Source of the DNA: Ralstonia soli
GTDB lineage: Bacteria; Pseudomonadota; Gammaproteobacteria; Burkholderiales; Burkholderiaceae
Assembly (NCBI RefSeq): GCF_023955655.1
Contig: NZ_JAMXHT010000003.1
Span: 372,001 to 436,000 of the forward strand
Length of the DNA: 64,000 nucleotides
Direction of reading: 5' to 3'
Of the stretch, positions 57,159-64,000 are shown piece by piece. Below the pieces are notes generated by a model. It was given only the letters and a program-made list of their open reading frames with translations, ran no database searches and was not told where the DNA came from. Positions within the stretch are counted from its first letter, which is position 1, and every line of letters starts with the position of its first letter. A program made the translations under genes and the position numbers.

Positions 57159-58340
57159 TCAATCCTGCAAGCTCCCCGCCGGGAGCATGCGGTCGGGCCA
57201 ATCCTTCACGACATGCCTTCTCACGAGGTTACGGCCGCCCTGTTTCGCCTCATAACAAGCGGTGTCCGCCGCTTTTATCCAGGCATCCCAAGTGCCGTCC
57301 TTTTCGTCACTCCAAGCGACGCCGATGCTGACCGTAACGCGGACGGTCGTGCTGCCATCGACCACGATAGACATCGCCTGGACCCGCTTGCGAAGGCGCT
57401 CGCTCACAAGCCCGGCCTCTAGCTCGCTGACATTGGGCAAGAAGAGCACGAACTCTTCCCCGCCGTACCGGGCGAAAACATCCCCTTCCCGCAGTTCGTC
57501 TCGGACAGCTTTGGCAACGGATACCAGCACCTGATCACCAGCGGGATGCCCGAACCTATCGTTGATCTGTTTGAAGTGGTCGACATCTAGGATCGCCAGT
57601 GCGCTGTTTGCGCGCGGCGTGGCCGGAATGCGGCCGAGAAACCAACGGCGGTTACCGACACCAGTCAGCGTATCGGTATCGGCTGCGAGCTGAAGGCCGG
57701 CTTCGCCGCGCTCCCGGACCAGCGTCACAATCAATAGCGCGATCCAGAAATTGAAGAAGATCTGAAGAAAAAAAGCCGTCGCAAAGTCGAATGCCGATGG
57801 GATATCGAGGCTGATGCAGACCAGCCGTACAGCGTAAATGGCTGCGCTGATCAACAGACACGCCGCCAATGGGCGGCGCGCCGGTAGTGGCTCGCTAAGC
57901 CGATCCAGCCAGATTTCGCACGCCGATGCCGCCAGGGAGATCACCGCTGTCAGATGAAAGACGCTCGCTCGCTGCTCATTGACGAGCGGAAAGCCCGACA
58001 CGATGCCGATCAGCAACCATGCTGCCGGCACGAGTACGACAATCCAGTAGAGACTGCGGCGGCGTCCGCTCAGGCGGCGCACGCCATCCCAAAACAGCGG
58101 ATAGGCGACCGTCCCAAGAAAAATACTCAGATAGGTCCACAGCCAGTACGGTAAAGCGGCCTGCTCACCAAAGGCAGCCAGTGCGGCGCCGATGGCCAAC
58201 CCAATGAAAGCGGCAGCAATTCGCTCTAGACCCATCGGCCGAGTTGAACGCCTGCGGCTGTGCAGGATAGCCGCGGCGCCGGCAATCAACGAGGTATCGT
58301 GAAGAAGAATAACGGTGGCTAGATCGAACGCCGGGTGCAT
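57159..58340 (-). CDS. Membrane-bound diguanylate cyclase (GGDEF)
   Basis: 393 residues. About six or seven hydrophobic segments (1-207) form a membrane sensor; the GGDEF domain follows (about 215-385) with TDTLTGVGNRRWF, ILDVDHFKQINDRFGHPAGD, the I-site REGD (about 284-287) and active-site GGEEF (about 293-297). Both sites are intact, so it should make c-di-GMP with product inhibition. AGAGG before the ATG at 58340 sets the start. Just outside the island's right border. Confidence 0.92.
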   Translation of the reverse strand: MHPAFDLATVILLHDTSLIAGAAAILHSRRRSTRPMGLERIAAAFIGLAIGAALAAFGEQAALPYWLWTYLSIFLGTVAYPLFWDGVRRLSGRRRSLYWIVVLVPAAWLLIGIVSGFPLVNEQRASVFHLTAVISLAASACEIWLDRLSEPLPARRPLAACLLISAAIYAVRLVCISLDIPSAFDFATAFFLQIFFNFWIALLIVTLVRERGEAGLQLAADTDTLTGVGNRRWFLGRIPATPRANSALAILDVDHFKQINDRFGHPAGDQVLVSVAKAVRDELREGDVFARYGGEEFVLFLPNVSELEAGLVSERLRKRVQAMSIVVDGSTTVRVTVSIGVAWSDEKDGTWDAWIKAADTACYEAKQGGRNLVRRHVVKDWPDRMLPAGSLQD

Positions 58341-58531
58341 ACAGCCTCTTGGGTTTCCAATATTCGAATTATCGAAGAAGCATTTGCCACAAAGATGACC
58401 GGCGCGATTAGGTCTTCCCCTCTGTCCATCATCGTGACGTGCACATCGTCGCACGCCGCGGCCGGCGAGGTTACGGTGTGGCGCACACATTCATATCCAC
58501 CCTTGCTACCCCCATTGCTGGGCTCGTTGGG

Positions 58532-58556
58532 CCGATTCATCAATCGGGCTTTTTTT
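58532..58556 (+). terminator. Orphan rightward terminator-like hairpin
   Basis: CCGATT CATC AATCGG, then GC and seven T. No rightward gene is recognisable upstream. Confidence 0.6.
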
Positions 58557-58576
58557 GTCCCATAAGCGCGCCCAAT

Positions 58577-58608
58577 AAAAAACCCGCAACGCCTTCGCAG
58601 TTGCGGGT
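58577..58608 (-). terminator. Terminator of the RcnB-like gene
   Basis: Stem ACCCGCAAC/GTTGCGGGT, 9-nt loop, T-run leftward. Confidence 0.88.
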
Positions 58609-58634
58609 CTTCTCTTGCTTGGCAGAAGCGGGAC

Positions 58635-58982
58635 TTAGCCGCCGATCGTCACGTTGAATACAAAGCCGTCCGGACGAACGAGGTAGTAGTCACCACCCAC
58701 GCCCACCCAGTGGTAGCCGCGTGGCGGGCGCGCCAGGCGATGTTCGCGCCAGTCGTCAATGATGTACTGGCGATCACGATATTCCGGCGGAATGCGTTCG
58801 CCACGATTCCAGCGGTGGTATTCCATGCGATCGGCGCGGCGGTCCATGTCGACGCGCTCTTCGTGGCGGTCGCGGTCCCAGTGGCGATCGTGATCGCGGT
58901 CACGGTCTTGCGCGTGGCTTGCCAGCGGTACCAGCGCCGAAACGGCCAGCATCAAAGAAGTCAGGATTTTGGCTTTTTGCAT
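58635..58982 (-). CDS. RcnB-family periplasmic protein
   Basis: 115 residues: signal peptide (LTSLMLAVSALVPLASHA), then a stretch dense in Asp/Arg/His (DRDRDHDRHWDRDRHEERVD) and the conserved RcnB core with GERIPPEYRDRQYIIDDWRE and PRGYHWVGVGGDYYLVRPDG. RcnB in E. coli helps nickel/cobalt homeostasis; most homologues are uncharacterised. The His/Asp-rich region could bind metal. Convergent with nothing; own terminator. Confidence 0.85.
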   Translation of the reverse strand: MQKAKILTSLMLAVSALVPLASHAQDRDRDHDRHWDRDRHEERVDMDRRADRMEYHRWNRGERIPPEYRDRQYIIDDWREHRLARPPRGYHWVGVGGDYYLVRPDGFVFNVTIGG

Positions 58983-59312
58983 TGCAGTGCTCCCAGAACG
59001 TCCGGATACGTCGGACCTTGGTTTGAGTCTAGGCTCCGACCGCCGGCAAGGCTGTGACGAGCACCGTTAAGGATGTAACCGAACATTATTGTGCGTCACG
59101 CGCCGGCTGGCGATGCCCTGCAGGCCACAGCGGGTGCCGTGTCGATCATGTCGGTAGGGGCGCGGCGCGTACGAGGCGATGTAGACGCATCCTGCCGGGA
59201 CAGCGGGACCCATACAGAATCGAAGAAATTTGCGATGTTCTGTACCTGTCGGCGGCGATGCGGCGGGTGCTAGCCTGCAAGCTCTTCATCACTTGCAAGA
59301 CACCCTTCCGCC
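58983..59312. other. Divergent intergenic region, RcnB-like / LysE
   Basis: 330 bp without a gene. An imperfect inverted repeat TACAGAATCG...CGAT(GT)TCTGTA at 59213-59244 lies about 70 bp before the LysE-family start and could be an operator or leader hairpin. Confidence 0.5.
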
Positions 59313-59945
59313 ATGCCAACCCTCCCCAACCTGCTCACCTTTGCGCTGGTCGCGCTCGGCATGGTGCTGACGCCCGGCCCGAACATGATCTACCTGATCT
59401 CGCGTTCGATTTGCCAGGGGCGCAATGCGGGGCTGGTGTCGCTGGCGGGCATCGCCACAGGGTTCGTCTTCTACATGCTGTGCGCGGCGTTCGGTATTAC
59501 GGCGCTGCTGATGGCGGTGCCGTTTGCCTACGACGGGCTGCGCTTTGGCGGGGCGATCTATCTGCTGTATCTCGCCTGGCAAGCCGTGCGCCCCGGGGGC
59601 CGCGCGCCATTCCAGGTGCGAGAGTTGCCCGTGGATAGCCCGCGCAAGCTCTACACGATGGGCTTGCTGACCAGCTTGCTCAATCCGAAGGTGGCGGTGC
59701 TGTATCTGTCGCTGCTGCCGCAGTTCATCGAGCCGGCGCATGGCAGCGTGCTGGTGCAATCGGTCTGCCTCGGCATCACGCAGATCTGCGTGAGCGTGAC
59801 CGTCAATTCGATGATTGCCGCCACGGCAGGCAGCATTGCGGCGTTCCTGTCGCGCAAGCCGAGCTGGCTGTCGATCCAGCGTTACCTGATGGGCACGGTG
59901 CTGACGAGCCTGGCGTTGCGCATGGCGATGGAAGCGCGCAGGTAA
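59313..59945 (+). CDS. LysE-family amino acid exporter
   Basis: 210 residues with five or six membrane segments. NLLTFALVALGMVLTPGPNM is the family signature, with GxxxTPGPN; FGGAIYLLYLAWQAVRPG is the second conserved region. RhtB/LysE proteins export amino acids or homoserine lactones. No regulator gene is adjacent; the substrate is unknown. Confidence 0.9.
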   Translation: MPTLPNLLTFALVALGMVLTPGPNMIYLISRSICQGRNAGLVSLAGIATGFVFYMLCAAFGITALLMAVPFAYDGLRFGGAIYLLYLAWQAVRPGGRAPFQVRELPVDSPRKLYTMGLLTSLLNPKVAVLYLSLLPQFIEPAHGSVLVQSVCLGITQICVSVTVNSMIAATAGSIAAFLSRKPSWLSIQRYLMGTVLTSLALRMAMEARR

Positions 59946-60057
59946 GGGAGCAGAGGTCCCAGCACCGCAGTGCACCATCGCCACCGCCGACAACCCTGAT
60001 TGACACGCGCGCCACCATGTCCTTGGATACCCAGAGTGACTCCAAGGAGACAACGGC

Positions 60058-61308
60058 ATGCACCCGGATGATCCGCAGCAACGCGCCACGCGGCGCGGCG
60101 TACTCAAGACCCTTGCCACGCTAGGCGCTGGCGCTACGCTCAGCCACCCGGCATTGACCGCGCTGGCCGCAAACACAGGCAGCGTCACCCTGCCCTTCGA
60201 CAACGGCGCGCGCGAACTGGTGGCCTTTCCGCAAAAGCGCCCACTGATCCTGCTGACAAGCCGCCCGCCGCAATTGGAGACACCCTTCGCAGTCTTCAAC
60301 GACGGCACCATCACGCCCAATGACGCCTTTTTCGTGCGCTACCACTGGGCGGGCATTCCCACTTCGATCGAACCGGCAACATATCGCCTGCAGGTGGGCG
60401 GCAACGTCAACACCCCGCTCGACCTATCGCTGGCCGACCTGAAAGCGCTGGGCGAGCCGCGCGAGATCGTTGCCGTCAACCAGTGTTCAGGCAACGGTCG
60501 CGGCCACTTCCAGCCGCGTGTCGGCGGCGGCCAGCTCTCCAACGGGGCGATGGGCAACGCGCGCTGGACCGGCGTGCCGCTCAAACAGGTACTCGACAAG
60601 GCCGGCGTACGCGCGGGCAGCCTGCAGGTCGTGTTCGACGGCCTCGACCATCCGCCGCTGGCTGATGCCAATAGCCCCGATTTCGTCAAGGCGCTGGACA
60701 TCGACCACGCGCTCGATGGCGAGGTGATGATCGCCTGGGCCATGAACGGTGCCGATCTGCCCATGCTCAATGGCTACCCGATCCGTTTGATCGTACCGGG
60801 CTACTACGGCACGTACTGGATAAAACACCTCTCGAGCATCCAGGTTGTCGACAAGACCTTCGATGGATTTTGGATGCGTGCGGCTTACCGCATTCCAGAC
60901 AATCCCTGCGCCTGCGTTGCGCCCGGCACCGCGCCCGCAAAGACGATACCGATCAACCGCTTCAACGTGCGCTCATTCATTACCAGCCTGACGGATGGCG
61001 CCACCGTTGCCGCCGGGCGTGAGCACATCGTGCGCGGCATCGCGTTCGATGGCGGCTACGGCATCACTGAAGTAGCGTTCTCCTCCGATGGCGGACGCTC
61101 ATGGGTGGAAGCCCAGTTGGGCCGGGACCTCGGCAGATACTCGTTCCGCGAGTGGCGCGCGGCATTCACACCCGCGCGGCGCGGCGCCTATGAGCTGAAG
61201 GTGCGGGCTACCAACCGTATCGGACAGAGCCAGCCGATGACGGCGCTGTGGAACCCGCCGGGTTATATGCGCAACGTGGTGGAAACCACGCGCATCACGG
61301 TTGCGTGA
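60058..61308 (+). CDS. sorA: Sulfite dehydrogenase molybdopterin subunit (SorA-like)
   Basis: A molybdenum enzyme of the sulfite oxidase family, 416 residues. Twin-arginine signal (ATRRGVLKTLATLGAG), so exported folded. The Moco cysteine is Cys143 in VNQCSGNGRGHFQPRVGGG, followed by ARWTGVPLKQVL. YGTYWIKHLSSIQV and the C-terminal Ig-like dimerisation domain (FDGGYGITEVAFSSDGGRSW) complete the fold. With the cytochrome next to it, it would oxidise sulfite to sulfate in the periplasm. AAGGAG before the ATG. Confidence 0.9.
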   Translation: MHPDDPQQRATRRGVLKTLATLGAGATLSHPALTALAANTGSVTLPFDNGARELVAFPQKRPLILLTSRPPQLETPFAVFNDGTITPNDAFFVRYHWAGIPTSIEPATYRLQVGGNVNTPLDLSLADLKALGEPREIVAVNQCSGNGRGHFQPRVGGGQLSNGAMGNARWTGVPLKQVLDKAGVRAGSLQVVFDGLDHPPLADANSPDFVKALDIDHALDGEVMIAWAMNGADLPMLNGYPIRLIVPGYYGTYWIKHLSSIQVVDKTFDGFWMRAAYRIPDNPCACVAPGTAPAKTIPINRFNVRSFITSLTDGATVAAGREHIVRGIAFDGGYGITEVAFSSDGGRSWVEAQLGRDLGRYSFREWRAAFTPARRGAYELKVRATNRIGQSQPMTALWNPPGYMRNVVETTRITVA

Positions 61309-61318
61309 GGAGGTGGAC

Positions 61319-61663
61319 ATGCTCGATCGCAAAACGCTGCGCACCTGCCTCGCTTTGGCCGCGCTGATCAGCGCGACGGCCACATACGCGCTGGATGTCA
61401 CGCTGCCGCCCGAAACCGCCCAGTACAAGCCGAACGATCTTCCTGGTTATCGGCTCGTGCTACAGAACTGCATGATCTGCCACGCCGCGCAGTACGTGCA
61501 GACGCAACCGGCCACGCTGCCGCGCAGCTATTGGGAAGCCACGGTCAAAAAGATGAAGGTGCCGTTCGGCGCGCCGTTTCCGGAAGAGGACATTCCGGCG
61601 ATGGTGGACTACCTGGTGAAGACCTACGGGGCAGAACGTGCACAGGCAAACCCCGCCAAATGA
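61319..61663 (+). CDS. sorB: SorB-like monohaem cytochrome c
   Basis: 114 residues: signal peptide (CLALAALISATATYA), haem motif CMICH (C-x2-C-H) near residue 54, downstream Met ligand candidates (KMKVPFG). GAGGAGG just before the ATG. Ten bases after sorA, so co-transcribed. It accepts electrons from the molybdenum centre of SorA. Confidence 0.88.
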   Translation: MLDRKTLRTCLALAALISATATYALDVTLPPETAQYKPNDLPGYRLVLQNCMICHAAQYVQTQPATLPRSYWEATVKKMKVPFGAPFPEEDIPAMVDYLVKTYGAERAQANPAK

Positions 61664-61666
61664 CAA

Positions 61667-61697
61667 CGGGGCGGTCCGGCCACCCCGGATCGCCCCG
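61667..61697. terminator. Candidate terminator between sorB and tusA
   Basis: A 13-bp stem with one G-T pair (CGGGGCGGTCCGG / CCGGATCGCCCCG), 5-nt loop; the T-run is weak. Placed between converging genes. Confidence 0.55.
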
Positions 61698-61720
61698 CTT
61701 GTTGTGAACGCACGACCCGA

Positions 61721-61948
61721 TCAGCGGCGGCGCATGTAGAACGTAAAGACCTTGTCGTGCTCGCTGTGCTCCAGCAGCTCGTTGCCGGTCTGCTTGGCGA
61801 ACGCCTGGAAATCGCGCGTGGCGCCCGGGTCGGTGGCGAGGATCTTGAGCACGTCGCCGCTTTGCATGTCGGCAAGCGCCTTCTTCGTGCGCAGGATGGG
61901 CAGCGGGCAGTTCAAGCCGCGCGCATCAACTTCCTTCTGAAACTCCAT
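61721..61948 (-). CDS. tusA: TusA/SirA-family sulfur-carrier protein
   Basis: 75 residues: MEFQKEVDARGLNCPLPILR with the CPxP motif and active Cys14; LKILATDPGATRDFQAFAKQ is typical. TusA carries persulfide for tRNA thiolation and other sulfur transfers. AGAGGAAG before the ATG at 61948. It is convergent with the sulfite dehydrogenase genes. Confidence 0.92.
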   Translation of the reverse strand: MEFQKEVDARGLNCPLPILRTKKALADMQSGDVLKILATDPGATRDFQAFAKQTGNELLEHSEHDKVFTFYMRRR

Positions 61949-61995
61949 GTCTTCCTCTGGGTTGCGAGCGAGCAGTGTTGCACTGCCCGCGTAAG

Positions 61996-62577
61996 TCATG
62001 CCGCTATTGTAACGAGCCGCGTCGGTTGCCATTGGCGCGGCGGCGGCTCGGCGGGTTCGCCGGTGCGAATGTCGATATAGCTGACCGGCAGGCCGCGCGC
62101 GGTCAGGAAATCGGCCACGGCATAGCCGGTGCCGGCCGTCCACGGGCGCACCTTCTCGAACGGCTTCAGGCGATACTCGACCAGCTCTTCCGACAGCGCG
62201 ATCTCGCCATCGGCCACCACGTGGTACGCGATGATCAACTCGTTCTTGCGGATGAACTCGTACACGCCGATCAGCGAGATTGATTGCGCGTCGAGGTTGG
62301 TTTCTTCCTTCAGCTCGCGCGCGATGCCCGCTTCGGGCGTCTCGTCGCGCTCCATGAAGCCGGTGACGAGCGCGAACATGCCCTCCGGCCACTGCGCGTT
62401 GCGCGCCAGGAACATCTGCCCGCGATACTCGACCACCGCCGCCAGCACCGGCAGCGGATTGTTCCAGTGGACGAAGCCGCAGTCCGGCGCCGGACAAGCG
62501 ATGCGCAGCCGGCCCGCCGTGTGCTGCTCGACGAGCGGCGTGGCACATTGCGGGCAGAAGCGGTAGTCGAAGCTCAT
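61996..62577 (-). CDS. Nudix hydrolase with N-terminal zinc ribbon
   Basis: 193 residues. The zinc ribbon CPQCATPLVEQ...CPAPDC (two Cys pairs) is at the N-terminus, as in NudC-like enzymes; the Nudix box is GFMERDETPEAGIARELKEE followed by TNLD, with the catalytic Glu pair. The substrate may be NADH or another nucleotide sugar; it is shorter than true NudC. Start at 62577 (MSFDYRFCPQC). Confidence 0.85.
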   Translation of the reverse strand: MSFDYRFCPQCATPLVEQHTAGRLRIACPAPDCGFVHWNNPLPVLAAVVEYRGQMFLARNAQWPEGMFALVTGFMERDETPEAGIARELKEETNLDAQSISLIGVYEFIRKNELIIAYHVVADGEIALSEELVEYRLKPFEKVRPWTAGTGYAVADFLTARGLPVSYIDIRTGEPAEPPPRQWQPTRLVTIAA

Positions 62578-62603
62578 GGTGATGAAATGGCTGAGGTAGC
62601 GAT

Positions 62604-63650
62604 TCAGGCGGCTTGTTCGCAGGCAAGGCGGATGTCGGCAGCAAAGGCTTCCACCGTTTCGGGCTGCACATCCCACGAGCACATCAGGCGGCAACCGCCC
62701 GCGCCGATGAACGTGTAGAACTTCCAGCCACGTGCGCGCAGTGCCTCGATGGCGGGCAACGGCAGTTCGGCAAACACCGCGTTCGATTCGGTCGGGAACA
62801 TGATGCGCACACCGGGCACATCGACGATGCGCGAATGCAGCAGTTGCGCCATCGCATTGCCGTGGCGCGCGTTGCGCAGCCAGACGTCGTTCTCCAGCAA
62901 GCCCAGCCACGGCGCCGAGATGAAGCGCATCTTCGAGGCCAGTTGCCCTGCCTGCTTCACGCGATAGGCAAAGTCCTCCGCCAGGCGACGATCGAAGAAG
63001 ACGACGGCCTCGCCCACCGGCAGGCCATTCTTCGTGCCGCCGAAGCAGAGCACGTCCACGCCTGCACGCCAGGTGATCTCCGAGGGATGCACACCGAGCG
63101 ATGCCACCGCGTTGGCAAAGCGCGCGCCATCCATGTGCACGCGCAGCTGGCGGCGCTTGGCAATGGCGGCAATCGCGCGCACTTCTTCCACTGTGTAGAC
63201 CGTGCCCACCTCCGTCGACTGCGTAAGCGAGACGACCTTGGGCTTCGGGTAGTGGATGTCAGACCGGCGCGTGACCAGTGCTTCCACCGCGTCGGGCGTG
63301 AGCTTGCCGTTCTCGCCCTTGGCGGTCAGCAGCTTGGAGCCGTTGGAGAAGAACTCGGGGCCGCCGCACTCGTCCGTCTCGATATGCGCCAGCTCGTGGC
63401 AGATGACGGAGTGATACGACTGGCACAGCGAGGACAGCGCCAGCGAATTGGCCGCCGTACCGTTGAAGACGAAGAAGACCTCGCAGTCGGTCTCGAACAG
63501 GTCGCGGATGCGATCGCACACGCGCTGCGTCCACGAATCATCGCCATACGCGGGCTCGTGGCCGCTGCCGTTGGCTTCCAGGAAGTATTTCAGCGATTCG
63601 GGGCAGAAGCCCGCGTAGTTGTCGGAGGCGAAATGTTGCATGGGCTGCAT
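62604..63650 (-). CDS. ltaE: Low-specificity L-threonine aldolase
   Basis: PLP enzyme splitting threonine or allo-threonine to glycine and acetaldehyde. 348 residues: FASDNYAGFCPESLKYFLEA, RVHMDGARFANAVASLGVHP with the cofactor Asp, and the PLP Lys in VLCFGGTKNGLPVGEAVVF. Two in-frame ATGs (63650 and 63641); neither has a strong ribosome-binding site. Confidence 0.9.
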   Translation of the reverse strand: MQPMQHFASDNYAGFCPESLKYFLEANGSGHEPAYGDDSWTQRVCDRIRDLFETDCEVFFVFNGTAANSLALSSLCQSYHSVICHELAHIETDECGGPEFFSNGSKLLTAKGENGKLTPDAVEALVTRRSDIHYPKPKVVSLTQSTEVGTVYTVEEVRAIAAIAKRRQLRVHMDGARFANAVASLGVHPSEITWRAGVDVLCFGGTKNGLPVGEAVVFFDRRLAEDFAYRVKQAGQLASKMRFISAPWLGLLENDVWLRNARHGNAMAQLLHSRIVDVPGVRIMFPTESNAVFAELPLPAIEALRARGWKFYTFIGAGGCRLMCSWDVQPETVEAFAADIRLACEQAA

Positions 63651-63676
63651 GGCGACCGGCCTGAATGAGGAGTGCG

Positions 63677-63865
63677 TTACTTCTGTTCGGACCAGAGCAC
63701 GCCGCCGGTCGCCCAGTTCTCGCGCTTGACGTCGTTGATGATGATGTCGACGGCACCGGGCGCGCAGCCCAGGGTTTCGCAGGTGACGCGCGTCACGGCT
63801 TCAACGAGCTGTTTCTTTTGCTCGACGGTGCGGCCCTCGAACATCTCGATATGGAAAGTCGGCAT
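63677..63865 (-). CDS. 4-oxalocrotonate tautomerase-family protein
   Basis: 62 residues: after Met1, MPTFHIEMFEGRTVEQKKQL places the catalytic Pro as the mature N-terminus; VDIIINDVKRENWATGG is typical. Promotes keto-enol tautomerisation; stand-alone, so its substrate is unknown. Start at 63865, not the longer upstream frame. Confidence 0.88.
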   Translation of the reverse strand: MPTFHIEMFEGRTVEQKKQLVEAVTRVTCETLGCAPGAVDIIINDVKRENWATGGVLWSEQK

Positions 63866-63893
63866 GGTGTCTCCGGTGTGGTGAGTCGCGTGA

Positions 63894-64000
63894 TCAATCG
63901 CGATAGGAAGCGTCAATTTTATCCAGTTTGCGCAACAGGGCCGGCCACTCCATCACGCCCTCGATGGCGCCGCCGTCTTCCAGTTGCTCAACAGCTCGGT
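63894..64000 (-). CDS. C-terminal 34 residues of an unidentified protein
   Basis: A leftward gene enters from the right edge and ends at 63894-63896 (TGA). The visible tail contains EQLEDGGAIEGVMEWPALLR followed by KLDKIDASYRD. Too short to name. Probably the first part of the tautomerase operon. Confidence 0.5.
   Translation of the reverse strand, partial: RAVEQLEDGGAIEGVMEWPALLRKLDKIDASYRD

Noticed and set aside
58341-58634. c-di-GMP riboswitch before the diguanylate cyclase
   Set aside because: The conserved GEMM core is not visible on either strand.

Overview
The window is a high-GC betaproteobacterial chromosome segment, most probably Ralstonia (R. pickettii/insidiosa/mannitolilytica side of the genus). 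This rests on gene order and protein character, not on a search: the rpsP-rimM-trmD-rplS block; the gyrA / serC-pheA-tyrA-aroA-cmk-rpsA-ihfB-lapA-lapB-ugd-hldE-hldD run; ompA next to ubiG-gph; and an alanine/arginine-rich proteome. Genes are dense, often overlap by 4 bp (ATGA), and are separated by clear GC-stem/T-run terminators.

Layout. 1-6.5 kb: pmbA (5' end), yjgA-mog, orn, an M48 protease-rsgA-DUF2007 run, a CobD/CbiB-like membrane protein and a Nudix CoA pyrophosphatase. 6.5-8.9 kb: ribosome/tRNA-modification operon rpsP-rimM-trmD-rplS with a recognisable promoter. 8.8-14.1 kb: secreted sugar-dehydrogenase-like protein, small secreted protein, TM2 protein, PA0069-type radical SAM protein, Tat-exported PhoD. 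14.1-16.1 kb: divergent Lrp/AsnC regulator and dadA around a perfect palindrome. 16.1-19.8 kb: etfBA and a long acyl-CoA dehydrogenase. 19.9-22.5 kb: metNIQ methionine importer. 22.6-31.4 kb: histone-deacetylase-like hydrolase, mltB, cysM, a ComEA-like protein and LPS genes (hldD, hldE kinase domain, ugd, lapB, lapA). 31.5-42.7 kb: ihfB, rpsA, cmk, the aromatic amino acid genes, serC, a DUF2059 protein and gyrA. 43-49.8 kb: OmpA-family protein, glycine-zipper lipoprotein, ubiG-gph, and a 1251-residue DUF748/AsmA-like protein.

The accessory part is 50.2-56.9 kb: a compact element of about 6.7 kb inserted at the 3' end of ssrA (tmRNA). A tyrosine recombinase lies just inside the left end. A 17-bp direct repeat of the tmRNA 3' end marks both borders, and the native-looking ssrA terminator is found 6.7 kb away, beyond the right border. 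Inside are a serine recombinase with a palindromic upstream site, a three-gene operon led by a ribbon-helix-helix-like protein, two small helical proteins and two exported orphan proteins. Most of this cargo I cannot assign; it is the best candidate here for an undescribed system.

57-64 kb returns to the core: a diguanylate cyclase, an RcnB-like protein, a LysE-family exporter, a sorAB sulfite dehydrogenase, tusA, a Nudix hydrolase, a threonine aldolase, a 4-oxalocrotonate tautomerase-like protein and the end of an unidentified gene.
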